DNA from: Spisula solida
Lineage: Eukaryota > Mollusca > Bivalvia > Venerida > Mactridae
NCBI GenBank assembly: GCA_947247005.1
Contig: OX365953.1
Span: 687,001 to 751,000, forward strand
DNA: 64,000 nucleotides
Direction of reading: 5' to 3'
The position numbers and the translations under genes are program-made. This document shows positions 22,449 through 34,635 of the stretch, one piece after another. Each line of letters begins with the position of its first letter. The stretch's first letter is position 1. The notes under the pieces are model-generated. The model saw only the letters and a list, made by a program, of their open reading frames with translations. It was not told the DNA's origin and did no database searches.

Positions 22449-24108
22449 AACAAGAGGGCCCAAAGGGCCCTAGGTCGCTCACCTTTCGAATTTAACCTAG
22501 ATTTTGTTAAGATGATCATTGTGACCAAGTTTTATACAGATTAGGCAAATATTGTGACCTCTAGTGACTACAAAAGGTTTTTATATGATTTGACCTAATG
22601 ACCTAGTTTTTGGCCCCAGATAAACCAATATCGGACTTGACCTAGATTTTGTTGAGATGATCATTGTGACCAAGTTTCGTAAAGATCAGGCCAAAACTGT
22701 GACCTCTAGTGACTACACAAGGTTTTTCTATTATTTGACCTTGTGACCTAGTTTTTGACCCCAGATGACCCAATATCGAACTTGATCTAGATTTTTTTGA
22801 GATGATCATTGTGACCGAGTTTCATAAAGATTAGACAAAAATTGTGACCTCTAGTGACTACGCAAGGTATTTATATGATTTGACCTTGTGACCTAGTTTT
22901 TGACCCCAGATGACCCATTATCGAACTCGACCTCGATTTTGTTGTTATGATCATTGTGACTAAGTTTCGTAAAGATCAGGCCAAAACTGGGACCTCTAGT
23001 GACTACACAAGGTTTTTCTATGATTTGATCTTGTGACCTAGTTTTTGACCCCTGATGACCCAATATCAAACTTGACCTAGATTTGGTTGTGTAGATCATT
23101 GTGACCAAGTTTCGTAAAGATTATGCTAAAACTGTGACCTCTAGTGACTACACAAGGTTTTTCTATTATTTGACCTTGTGACCTAGTTTTTAACCCCAGA
23201 TGACCCATTATCGAACTTGACCTAGATTTTATTGCGATGATCATTGTGACCAAGTCTCATAAAGATTAGACCAAAATTGTGACCTCTAGTGACTACACAA
23301 GGTTTATCTATGATTTGACCTTGTGACCTAGTTTTTGACCCCAGATGACCCAATATCGAACTTGACCTAGATTTTGTTGAGATGATCATTGTGACCAAGT
23401 TTCATAAAGACTAGGTCAAAATTGTGACCTCTAGTGACTACACAAGGTTTTTCTATGATTTGACCTTGTGACCTAGTTTTTGACCCCTGATGACCCAATA
23501 TCGAACTTGACCTAGATTCTGTTGAGATGATCATTGTGACCAAGTTTCATAAATATTAGACCAAAATTGTGACCTCTAGTGACTACACAAGGGTTATCTA
23601 TGATTTGACCTTGTGACCTAGTTTATGACCCCGGATGACCCAATATCGAACTTGACCTAGATTTTATAGAGATGATCATTGTGATCAAGTTTCATAAAGA
23701 TTAAGTCAAAATTGTGACCTCTAATGTGTTCACAAGGTTTTTCTATGATTTGACCTAGTGACCTAGTTTTTGACCCCAGATGACCCAATATCGAACTTGA
23801 CCTAGATTTTATAGAGATGATCATTGTGATCAAGTTTCATAAAGATTAAGTCAAAATTGTGACCTCTAATGTGTTCACAAGGTTTTTCTATGATTTGACC
23901 TAGTGACCTAGTTTTTGACCCCAGATGACCCAATATCGAACTTGGCCTAGATTTTGTTGAGATGATCATTGTGACCAAGTTTCATAAAGATTAGGCTAAA
24001 TTTGTGACCTCTAGTGTGTTCACAAGCAATTGTGAACGGACGGCCGGACGCCGGACGAAGAGCGATCACAAAAGCTCACCTTGTCACTTTGTGACAGGTG
24101 AGCTAAAA
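22449..24108 (-). mobile_element. HINE/pearl-like element E, inverted partner of D
   Basis: It begins AACAAGAGGGCCCAAAGGGC and CACCTTTCGAATTTAACC, the complement of D's peculiar tail. About 11 core repeats follow, then CGGACGGCCGGACGCCGG, and a GTCACTTTGTGAC hairpin ending GGTGAGCTAAAAA. Internal variants occur in the same order as in D: a 216-nt open stretch at 22893-23108 matches 20607-20822 of D with only two residue changes. Confidence 0.78.
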
Positions 24109-26538
24109 AGGACTCGCTTCATTTCGCTCGCTCCGCCCTTTTTAATCATTAAAATTTACTTAATATGTTCTAACTATAACATAATTTGTAAGTTAAATAT
24201 TATTTTGGCTTATTTTATTGTGCAAAAGTGTATTTGTAAGCTATATTTGTAATATATCAGTCAGAGTGCTGAGTGTGGACTCGGACTTGAGTGAAATAAA
24301 CAATACATTGCATGTTGAAATTTATTATATCATACAAATTATGGCTAAAAGGTCTTGGTAACAGGGGTATCAATATTCCGGATTTATCTATCCTGATTTT
24401 AGACCAAATTAAAAGTTACTTGATGAAAATATCTTGAGAAATGGCAAAGTTATGGTCAATTTAATCTGCTCTGGAGGATTTTGTTCAATACAAACCGAGT
24501 TAGATATGGAAACCATGTGGTTGAAGGCCTCTTGTTTGGCAAAAATAGTCGGCCGCATATAATTTTCAGTATTTTTGATTTGGCCCTGTTGACACCCCTG
24601 TGGTAAGAGAATGAAAATCATTTGGTATTAAAGAGAATAAAAGCATATACGAGAGGTGTCCTAACATGACTTGGGTTTTGGTGAAACGGTCAAATATCAA
24701 TTAAATCCGAGTCATGTTAGTACAGTGTAATGCTGTACATGCAGAAACTTATTAAATCATAGAAAATATTGTTAAAAGATGATCTATGATACCGGGCAAT
24801 AAAACATGCAACCAAAGGGAATTGCAGGTTATCACACAATCTCATTAAAATCAGACCCATATTACACTTCAATACTTTACGCTGATATAGGATCTGACGA
24901 CACTCCATATGGGGTCATGTCGACGTGAACTTTACTATTTACATCATCCAATCAAATCACTTCTTTCATAAATCTGAAAGTGCTATGAAAGTCTGTTGAG
25001 GCTATGTGACTTCATAGTGCGCCAAAGAGGTCATTTGAACATGAACTCTTATGGAGTGTAGCCAGATATCTAACAAATGTAAGGGTCTGATTTTAATAAG
25101 ATTGAATTATCAACAATCCACTGACAATCAGTACAAGAACAGATTTAGCCACCCTGTCTATTGTCGCCCTTCTATGTGCTGGAAATTCCCCCAGAACACA
25201 ATAGACTGCCTCTGCTAAAGTTTATACGTCTCGCTACGGCACTGTGTTGTCGCCCCCCCTCCACCCCGGAGCTGTAGAATTTGATTGCCCACCGTATCTA
25301 AGTCGACAGAACCAACTAATTCTCGTCATAAAGTAACCCATGACTTCTGCTCGGTCTCTTCAGCCACCATCCCATGTTTTCCAGGTTCATGTTTAAGTAT
25401 GCTATGGAGAATTTGACCCGACTCTCGTCCTTCTATAAACATGATTTAACAGCAAGTATTTCTATATTTATAATTCCGGTTGTATGTTTTCATCAGCAGG
25501 AAGTATCATGAAGACGTTCTTGCTCGTAGAAATTTATACATTCAATGCAAGAACCTTCAGGGCTCAAGCTGTCAATCGACATTTTCGCCATTTGCGATAA
25601 TTTTATCAAAGTGGCGATTATTATTTCAATTTGGCGATGAAAAATGGCGATAATTTTATCAAACTGAAAAAAAAATATCTCCATAACTTCTTATTTTATC
25701 TATCAGCTACGTATCGAGTATTTTACAGGACTCTGCAATAATGAAATAAACTGAAACTGAGTGTAACAATTTTTCAAGTTCACACTTCAAACTGGACCCA
25801 TATAATCTTCATTGTTAATTACTGTTAGCCCCAGGACATGTCACTAATCCTATTAGAGGTCTAATTACTGACAAATTGTTGTGATAACATCTTTTAATCC
25901 ACCATTTAATTGGTGTAATCAACTGTCAACAACGTTCGTGGAACAGGTCTAAAATACTGACGAACATGTCTAAAATACTGAAGAATCCGGGATGTGGGTG
26001 CACCCTGGGATGCAGACAAGATTGATGCAATTTAGGGTTAATTATAGTAAATAATAGGTGATTTGATTTATTATCTATCGACTAATGACTGCTTTGACTA
26101 AAAAATGAACATACTATTCAATAAAACTTATTTTTACGAGCTGCTTGAAAAACGTAAGTTGACTAGTATTCGGACATGCAAAATTCGGATATTCTACCTT
26201 TAAGAAGATAATGGTTATCAAGAAATTGAATTGATTCCACTCTATTGTTACCTACTTTTCAACCACACAGCCTTGTCATATGTTTATATGTACTTTGTAA
26301 TCATTTTTGCACCTCATAATACATGTACTATGTGCTGAGAGTATCAAATAAACTGTAAACTGTCAAAGAAATGACAATTTGAATGACCAAGCTGTTTGAC
26401 TGTCCCTTTTGTAATGACATCAATTTCCTCAGCTGTCTGTGTCATGTAAATGGCACTGTACATGTACTTATCAAGAGCAGGTGCATAGCTTTCTATAGGC
26501 ATATGCCAGCACAATTATAGATTTACCCCAGGTATGAA
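24109..26538. other. Intergenic, no gene recognised
   Basis: I see no exon, repeat array or transposon end that can be supported. The stretch contains only short AT-rich open frames and a C-rich run near 25253-25266. Confidence 0.5.
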
Positions 26539-27894
26539 AACAAGAGGGCACAAAGGGCCCTAGGTCGCTCACCTGTCGTACTAGTGCATGCACACCCCTA
26601 TGGTGATCCTACACATTTTCTGAATAAAATTTAAGGAAATTCAGCCTCTATTGCAAGTTTGTGTATGATTTGACCATGTGACCTAGCGTTTGACCCCAGA
26701 TGACTTAATTAATATCAAACTTAACCTAGATTGTGTTGAGATGATTATTAGGACCAAATTTCATAAAGATTAAGTCGAAATTGTAACCTCTGATGACTAC
26801 ACAGGGTTTTTCTATGATCTGACCTATAATTTAAACAAAATATTTCCTCCATATAACTGTACAAATACATGCTATAAAGACAAAACAATACCTAAACACT
26901 TAAAAAAATAATTATGGTTCCAGTGGGGTTTGAACCCACGACCCTCAGGAAAATGTCAATTGACATTGTGACCTTGTTTTTGACGCCAGATGACCCAAAA
27001 TTGGCCTAGATTTTGTTGACAGGATCATTGTGACAAAGTTTCATAAAGATTAAGTTGAAATTGTAACCTCTGATGACTACACAGGGTTTTTCTATGATCT
27101 GACCTATAATTTAAACAAAATATTTCCTCCATATAACTGTACAAATACATGCTATAAAGACAAAACAATACCTAAACACTTAAAAAAATAATTATGGTTC
27201 CAGTGGGGTTTGAACCCACGACCCTCAGGAAAATGTCAATTGACATTGTGACCTTGTTTTTGACGCCAGATGACCCAAAATTGGCCTAGATTTTGTTGAC
27301 AGGATCATTGTGACAAAGTTTCATAAAGATTAAGTTGAAATTGTAACCTCTGGTGCTGACTACACAAGGTTTTTCTATGATTTGACCTTTATTTTAAACA
27401 AAATATTTTGGAATATTTTTCCTCCATATAACTGTACAAATACATGCTATAAAGACAAAACAATACCTAAACACTTAAAAAAATAAAAAATAAAAATTAT
27501 GGTTCCAGTGGGGGTTGAACCCACGACCATCAGGAAAATGTACAAATACATGCTATAAAGACAAAACAGTACCTAAACACTTAAAAAAATAAAAATAAAA
27601 ATTATGGTTCCATTGGGGGTTGAACCCACGACCATCAGGAAAATGTACAAATACATGCTATAAAGACAAAACAATACCTAAACACTAAAAAAAAAAAAAA
27701 AAAAAATTATGGTTCCAGTGGGGGTTTGAACCCACGACCATCAGGAAAATGTACAAATACATGTTATAAAGACTTAACAATACCTAAACATTTAAAAAAA
27801 AAAAAAAAAAATTATGGTTCCAGTGGGGGTTGAACCCACGACCATCAGGAAAATGTACAAATTCATGCTATAAAGACAAAACAGTACCTAAACA

Positions 27895-27931
<37 letters not shown>

Positions 27932-28729
27932 ATGGTTCCAGTGGGGGTTGAACCCACGACCATCAGGAAAATGTACAAATACATGTTATAAAGACAAAAC
28001 AATACCTAAACATTTAAAAAAAAAAGAAAAAAAAAATATGGTTCCAGTGGGGTTGAACCCATGACCATCAGGAAAATGTACAAATAAATGCTTTACAGAC
28101 AAAACAATACCTAAACACTCAAAAAAAAAAAAATTATGGTTACAGTGGGGGTTGAACCCACGACCATCAGGAAAATGTACAAATACATGCTATAAAGACA
28201 AAACAATACCTAAACACTTAAAAAAATAAAAATAAAAAAATAAAAATTATGGTTTGAACCCACGACCCTCAGGAAAATGTCTACTCTCCCTACAGCGCTT
28301 TGATTTCCACTTAACCAGTACAATTCACACCCTGGTTAAAATACTAGAATATTTTGATATTTGACCTTTACAAAACTGCTGTGAACCCTGATACACATTT
28401 TCATTGGTTGATGAAAGTTTATTGTATGTATAGAGAGTTACTGCAGAGAGTTTAGTGACCATGAAGACTACATGTTGAAAGGTTTAAAACAAGGTTTTTT
28501 CTATAATTTGACCTAGTGAGCTAGTTTTTGACCTCAGATGACCCAATATCGAACTTGACCTAGATTTTGTTGAGATGATCATTGTGACCAAGTTTCATTA
28601 AGATTAGGCCAAAATTGTGACCTCTAGAGAGGACACAACCCAATTGTTGACGGACGGACAGACGGACGGACGACGGACGAAGTGTGATCACAAAAGCTCA
28701 CTCTGTCACTTTGTGACAGGTGAGCTAAA
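26539..28729 (-). mobile_element. HINE/pearl-like element H with internal SINE-like array
   Basis: It opens AACAAGAGGGCACAAAGGGC and ends with ACGGACGGACGACGGACG and a GTCACTTTGTGAC hairpin, GGTGAGCTAAAAA. Only a few core repeats remain at each side. The middle (26896-28275) is filled by a tandem array of a tRNA-like/poly(A) unit. Confidence 0.7.
26896..28275 (-). repeat. Tandem array of tRNA-derived (SINE-like) units
   Basis: About ten units of 105-290 bp. On the minus strand each contains GTGGGTTCAAACCCCAC or GGGTTCAACCCCC followed by TGGAACCA. This is a perfect tRNA T-arm (5-bp stem, 7-nt TTCAAAC loop = Pol III B box) plus a 3' acceptor strand. It is joined to TTTAGGTATTGTTTTGTC and an A/T homopolymer of 10 to over 30 bp. 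No D-arm/A box was found, so these are tRNA-tail fragments, not tRNA genes. The first two long units (26775-27060 and 27061-27350) are nearly identical. Confidence 0.7.
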
Positions 28730-29425
28730 AATGCACCCACCCTGGCACCCTAGTACAATGGAGCCTATTTGTATGAAGACATTTCTTAATTAAGTTAAAT
28801 TAAAACGATGATCAATTTGTCTTTGACATGTCACTAGACTGAGTCATAATTAGTCAGGATTTCTAGTTTGAAAACTGCCCAGAAGGCACCTGTAGCCCTA
28901 TCAAATTAAAATGTTTGCCAGTAGAGTATGTGCCAAACTTCCTAGCATAAGATGCCACACATATTCATTTTTAACAGCTATGGCCCCGACTATGATTCAT
29001 AAAAAACCTTATGTACCATGCATTAAGTTCGAGTCACCATGCGTAGATTATAAGTTCGCTACAATTTTGGCTAATTTTGTTGGGCAAAAATAAATGGCCA
29101 TTATTTTAAAATGGCCAGTGTGAGCCCTGACCTTGTAATATATTAACGCATAAAGGTCTGGATCAGATCAAATTCTCTGTACTACAGATCTAACACTTCT
29201 CGCAATATGCCTGTCTGGCTCTTTATGAAATGTCAGTAGTCAAACAAAGTCCAAGGGCTTGGCAGCTTCAAGAAAGCACTAAGCCAACAATGGAGTAGAG
29301 CTTTGTAACACATGTTTGAAGTCTGTCGCAGATTCACACAACCTGGAAATATGAAACAGACGACATAAGACAAAACAGTTATCTTTCAAACCCTTGTCAC
29401 GCTGAGCCCAGATTATAATAATTAG
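28730..29425. other. No gene recognised
   Basis: This is a stretch between two hairpin-type elements. A 60-codon open frame at 28911-29093 shows no family motif and is not supported. Confidence 0.45.
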
Positions 29426-29925
29426 TCCCCTACCGGTTTTCAACCATTCTCATTCACCAGAGTATTCTTCACCTGTGGTATTCTGGGAACTTGACTAGCC
29501 ACTGATGTATGAGGATGGTTTTTGAACCGGAGGGGACTATAGGTTTGCCCTCCGTCCATCAGTCTGTCCGTCAAAAAATCTGAATCCTGACATAACTCAA
29601 ACAGTTTCCAAGCTAGGTTTATGAAACTTGGTACGTAGATAGGGGGCAATAAGGGGATAATGTACGTCTACAAATATTTTGATTCGGACAAAAATTGTGG
29701 TTGCTATGGAGACAGAGTAAAATATGCCCAAGATGTGGATCCTGCCATAAGTATACTCAGTTTCCAAACTTTTTTTATGAAACTTTGTTACTTGGTATGT
29801 GGGTAGGTGCCAATAAGGAGATTATGCCTATCTTAAAAATTGTGGTTGCTATGGCAACAGAAACAGAAAAATAATTTAAAGGTCATGGACTTGTGGCTTC
29901 AACTTGGTAGGGGACTTCTGTATTG
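29426..29925 (+). mobile_element. Short hairpin/tandem-repeat element (AGTCCCCTACCGG type)
   Basis: AGTCCCCTACCGGTTTTCAA and its near-complement TTTGAACCGGAGGGGACTAT make a head hairpin (29429-29540). CCTCCGTCCATCAGTCTGTC and two diverged repeats (TTATGAAACTTGGTACGTAG-like) follow, and it ends CTTGGTAGGGGACTTCTGT. The layout parallels the HINE-like elements, but the termini are unrelated. Confidence 0.5.
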
Positions 29926-30369
29926 TTGGCAATTCTTAGTGACTTAGGTATTTATTATATTGTTTCAAGAGAGTTGATATAAGAGAAATCGGGTTTTCAG
30001 TGATTGTCACAGACATATTTTAAAATGAGCCACTCACACCAGGGGCTTATTGCGATTGCAACTGCTTTGGATCAGTTTAGATCCTGGTAAGACTGTGCTT
30101 CTGCATGCGCAGCTCTTGACCCAAAGTGGTTGCAATCACAATTAAAGTCTCTTTTATGCATGGAGTGGCTAATTTGTACAGTACCTGATTATCATAGGAT
30201 GCCATCTCATGCCATACTTACCAAGTATTTCATTTGTTCTTCCCAGAACAGGACGTTGAAATGACTTTGAGTCTGGTAACACCTTGACAACTTCTCTTTC
30301 ACACGATCACATTACCGTAAGTCTGTAAACTCCAACAACTGAATTTTGTCCATTTTTACACATTTTCTT

Positions 30370-31335
30370 TTATTGACTTGTTAAGCTGTCTTGAAGTTTG
30401 TTATTATTTGACAGTTGTTTTTGTAATTCTTTTATAACAGTTTTCTGTTCGTCTAATTTACGATAAAGTTCATTCCTGTTCATTTTAGAATGATTGGCTT
30501 TAGAATGTAAAAATGATTTGATTGGTCTGGAATCCTTTCCCTTCTTCCTATTCTCTCGGTTTCTCATAACAGCTCTTGCTCGACTGCAATTCGGGCATCG
30601 CTCGCCTCTACTGAATAAGATAAACTGACAGTCAATGGCTCGGACACTAGCATTATAAGTCTCAGTACCTCTTTTTGCGCCAAAGTTTTGTTCCAGGTAT
30701 GCAATCATTGCATTGCCCCCTGCCATGCTCAAGCCACTACCAGGAGGGAGAAGTTTTACAAACTCAGTTTCCGGGTTACCACAACATACATGAGATAATT
30801 TCAACTTCTTTAGCAACTTTATAACACAATTCAAGTCCAGCTGTCCATCAATAATGTCTTTATAGATATCATTTTCTCTCGGCACCAAACGATTATGTAC
30901 AAAAATACTCATATTTAGATCCTTCTTTAACACCACACATAGTTTCAATGAAGTCTCGTACATTTCAACAATCTTTATAGTCTCGCCAGTTTTCATGACG
31001 GCGTACGGTTCATCTACTGACTCTCTAAGTTTAGCAAACAAATCATCAAAATAATCCGTTTCTATCTGTACACTTTGACCAACGTCAGTATTGTCATAAA
31101 AGAACGATGTTCCCTCATTTTTTTCTTTGCCCATAGATGAATAAACCTTAATAACATATATGGTCGTGTCTTCCATATCATGGCTGTGAGTTTCATATTT
31201 GTCTGTATGATATGTATGGTCCAATATTGCCGTAGTTGGTTTCTTAGCAGATGAACATGACTCCTCATTGTTAACAGTTACAGCCCTTCGCTTGGACCGT
31301 AACTTATTATGTGTCCACCCTTTCTTACGAGGCAT
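30370..31335 (-). CDS. Unrecognised protein with CxxC motif and C-terminal coiled coil
   Basis: A 321-codon uninterrupted frame from ATG at 31335 (MPRKKGWTHNKLRSKRRA). The ATG sits directly after a strong acceptor (TATTTTCAG|ATG), so this is probably the second or only coding exon, with a 5' untranslated exon upstream. Visible parts are a very basic N terminus, an acidic middle (ETDYFDDLFAKLRE), and a conserved-looking core (LLPPGSGLSMAGG). Next come SRGERCPNCSRARAVMR, a possible metal-binding CPxC, and a basic stretch (NRENRKKGKDSR). The end is a heptad-like ELYRKLDEQKTVIKELQKQL coiled coil. Transposon-derived proteins of invertebrates can share this layout, but I cannot name the family. It might be a domesticated or mobile DNA-binding protein. 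Confidence 0.6.
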   Translation of the reverse strand: MPRKKGWTHNKLRSKRRAVTVNNEESCSSAKKPTTAILDHTYHTDKYETHSHDMEDTTIYVIKVYSSMGKEKNEGTSFFYDNTDVGQSVQIETDYFDDLFAKLRESVDEPYAVMKTGETIKIVEMYETSLKLCVVLKKDLNMSIFVHNRLVPRENDIYKDIIDGQLDLNCVIKLLKKLKLSHVCCGNPETEFVKLLPPGSGLSMAGGNAMIAYLEQNFGAKRGTETYNASVRAIDCQFILFSRGERCPNCSRARAVMRNRENRKKGKDSRPIKSFLHSKANHSKMNRNELYRKLDEQKTVIKELQKQLSNNNKLQDSLTSQ

Positions 31336-31415
31336 CTGAAAATATAGAGAAGAAAGAAAAGAATTATCAAGGTGGCAAAACATTAAATATTATTCCAGGG
31401 ACAAATTTAATGCAT

Positions 31416-31771
31416 TTTTAGCTCACCTGTCACAAAGTGACAGAGTGAGCTTTTGTGATCACTCTTCGTCCATCGTCCGTCCGTCCATCCACAATTACTT
31501 ACAAGTGTAGACACTAGAGGTCACAGTTTTAGCTTAATCATTATGAAACTTGGTCACAATGATCATCTCAACAAAATCCAGGTCAAGTTGGATATTGGGT
31601 CATCTGGGGTCAAAAACTAGGTCACAAGGTCAAATCACTTCAATATGTCATTGGGTCTAAATTTGATGTAAATTATAAAGCAAACCTTGTACATGCAATA
31701 GAGGCTACCATTAGGGGTGCATGAACTAATAGGACAGGTGAGCGACCTATGGCCCTTTGGGCCCTCTTGTT
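31416..31771 (+). mobile_element. Short HINE/pearl-like element J
   Basis: Both termini are intact (GTCACAAAGTGACAGAGTGA head, CCGTCCGTCC, GGGCCC tail hairpin), but only about one core repeat remains. It is useful as a minimal template of the family. Confidence 0.75.
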
Positions 31772-32344
31772 TAGAATACAGTTTGGAATTCTTATACTTT
31801 TAGGCTTTGAAAATGTCAACAATTCAAACAAGTCAACAAAAACGTTGCATCAGCCAAGGCTAGAAGAGCGCGCAAGTTCACAATAGCATATACCGCATGT
31901 GTTGGTACTGTTATAAATGATCCATTGGATACAAACATAATCAAGTTGTGTGAAGAGGTACAATCGGATTATCCAAAAAGATGTCAAACAAATTTTCTAT
32001 TCCGAAATATTAAAGTGATATAGTGGATATCAAAAAGTTTGTGCACTGAGTCTGTCATTTGTTTAGGTTTTGACTGATTTCCCTAAAACTAACACATACT
32101 TCAAATCAACTTATTCTAGATTGATTTGCAAATTCTCATAGCAAAATAACCTTTTTTATGTGGCAGTTACTTGTTGGATTTAAAATATCAAACCACCGAC
32201 ATAAACATTAAGATCGTAGCATCAACCTGATGAATATATTAGATATACTGTTAGTTGTATGCATATTTACTGATATGACGTCAAAAACATGCTGTGTTTC
32301 ATGTAGTCGACGCACTTCAAAATGATGTTACGCACCATCAACTG
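31772..32344. other. No gene recognised
   Basis: AT-rich DNA between element J and a LINE relic. Nothing supportable was seen. Confidence 0.45.
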
Positions 32345-33000
32345 TTACACTTTGGGTCCTGTTGGATAGGATCTTAGGAAGGCCTTGTGATCCAGCTCGG
32401 TGAGGAGATGAGCATGTGGGACACGGTCGAAGACCTTCAAGAAATTATGAATGGCCAAATCCGACTGTTTCACTTTGTTGAGGGCTGCTGTAAGTTCTTC
32501 AACCAGAGTCAATAACTGAGTCTCACAGATCCTCTTTCTTCTGAACCCGTGCTGGTTGTCAGTAAGCATGTCTTGGTTGTTGAAATGCTTTCATCATGTT
32601 GCTTACATAAGTTACAATGATGTGTTCCAGTAGTTTACAGCCAATACACATGAGAGACACAGGTCTTGCTTTGAAGCGTTTCCCCTTTCATGAAGATGGG
32701 GGTAACATTGACAGTAGTCTATACTTCTAGGATTCCACCAGTTGATAGGCATTTCCTGTAGATTATGATATTACAAAGGACTAGCTGTGAGCATGTCTGG
32801 TCCTGTTGCATTCTGTATAGATTCAGCTGTTTAAGGAGTTTCACAATCCCTGGGGTCTCCACTTCAATGTCCAGCATGGTAGGAAATGGTTCCCCTTCTG
32901 GTTGCGCGATTGTTGATTGAGGATGGTACATTGTAGCTTTTCGATTGGATCATTATGTAATTTGCCTTTGTCTATAAGAGAAGAAATTCCACAGTTATCT
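32345..33000 (-). pseudogene. Degenerate CR1/Jockey-type LINE reverse transcriptase
   Basis: Minus-strand pieces read ARPVSLMCIGCKLLEHIIV (32600-32680), DNQHGFRRKRICETQLLTL and a decayed FDRVPHAHLL motif A region (32345-32569), interrupted by stops and shifts. These are RT fingers/palm landmarks of non-LTR retrotransposons. It is an old inactive fragment. Confidence 0.75.
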
Positions 33001-33672
33001 TTCTTGAGTGATTTAATATAATTCCAAGAGCGTTTCTGTTTGGCTGGTCATTGGTCGTCATCGAGAAGTCCTTCTACGAACTTCCAGTACCGTTGTCTCT
33101 CGATCTTTTGTGTTCGGCTTCTTCCTTTTTGAAGTTTTTCATATTTTTCTTGGTACCCTCACTTCCCAGTGGATTTCTGTCTGCTACAGAGCTATGAAAT
33201 TGATGTCATCACAGTGTAACTGTGCCAGAAAACTATTTGATATTTCAAGTCATATGATAATTATTATAATAAATACATTGAAAACTATACATAAAATTAT
33301 ACAGTACAAAGAATATTTGTATCAAGAAATGAAAATGCAATTTGTGTTTATTACCAAAGACCTAAATATACACAGATTGGACACTTAATTGAAAACAGGG
33401 AGCAAATACAAAATGGCACGCAGCAGATGCTAATACCTGGCATGAACGCTTTTGTTTGTCATCCTTTTTTAATGACCAATATCTCATTTTGAAGAGCTAG
33501 GTTTCTTCTACTGCACGATGTAACTTATTTTTTTCTATCTCTATAGAAGTCAGAAAATTATTGTTTGAATGAGGCAAATTGGGTATTTTCAGTTTCTGAT
33601 AAAAGTAGAATTTCCATTAAAATGAGAATAGGTCTGGCTCTTTGAGGTCTAATGTTTTATTTCTTGACTGAT
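33001..33672. other. No gene recognised
   Basis: This may include further eroded LINE sequence up to about 33110. The 92-codon frame at 33110-33388 has no recognisable motif. Confidence 0.4.
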
Positions 33673-33681
33673 TTAAATAAA

Positions 33682-34612
33682 GGCAGTGGCTATTCTTACG
33701 GGCCCGTAAGAATAACCTCGGAGGCTATTCTTACGGCTCTGTAAGAATAGTGAAACAGTCCCGGAGTAGCTATTCTTACGGCAGTTTTATACGAAGTTAT
33801 TTAATGAATATATTTACATTCTAAATGTATTTATTGACATTATTTTCAAAATGAATGAACACACGTATCAAAAAATTGCAGTTCAATGAGTCCTTTTGTA
33901 ATTGGAATTCCTTTGTACTTATCATCAAAGTTATAACTTATATAAAGTCAACCGGCGAACAGGACAGAAATGACAGATGTCTTCGAAATATAATGTGATA
34001 ATTAATCTTCTTCGATCGTAATGTAGTCATTATCATTGTATTGTAACAATGAGTAAAGAAACTACAGGTAATTTTCAACCTCACCTGTACTTAACAAAAG
34101 AATGTTAATTAACATTAGTTGTTAAATTTCTAGTCTGTTCTACGGAGCTGAATAGCAAATACTATATAAATTCATCGTATAACACGTGGAAGAGTAAATT
34201 AAATTCCTAAATTTTTAGCAACTGTGTAGTTGGTGCATATTTAGCTAAACAGAAAATATACGCTTTATCATTATTATAACCACAAAGGCTTCTTCCTTAA
34301 TTTCGTGATTAACAAAAATCCTCGTCTTCCGAAGACTTAAGACAGTCTTACAATTGTATTCATGGAGGCAGAGATCGAGTTCCGGTATATTCAAAGTAAG
34401 TCACTGTTTTTATTATACATCGTAGGAGCGATAATATAACACCAATTGTTATTGTTAAGGTACAGATCGAACATTACTTAAAGGAGATCGGTACATTTAA
34501 TTAAAACAGCCGTAAGAATAGTCATTCGCGGGCGGTATCGCTATTCTTACGGGAGAGCCGTAAGAATAGCCTGAGAGGCTATTCTTACGGGCCCGTAAAA
34601 ATAGTCACTTCC
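33682..34612. mobile_element. 931-bp non-autonomous DNA transposon with foldback TIRs
   Basis: A perfect 9-bp duplication TTAAATAAA flanks it (33673-33681 and 34613-34621). The ends (GGCAGTGGCTATTCTTACGG and the complement of GTAAAAATAGTCACTTCC) begin inverted repeats of about 100 bp. Each repeat is made of five alternating TATTCTTACGG / CCGTAAGAATA blocks. A 9-bp target duplication is typical of Mutator-like elements; the superfamily is inference. No transposase frame is present. The interior includes an exon-like ATGGAGGCAGAGATCGAG ... AAA|GTAAGT stretch at 34361-34397. Confidence 0.8.
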
Positions 34613-34635
34613 TTAAATAAATAGTAGCTTTACTA

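Noticed and set aside
26925..26965. Possible tRNA gene on the minus strand
   Set aside because: Only the T-arm and 3' acceptor strand are present. No D-arm, anticodon arm or A box could be folded.
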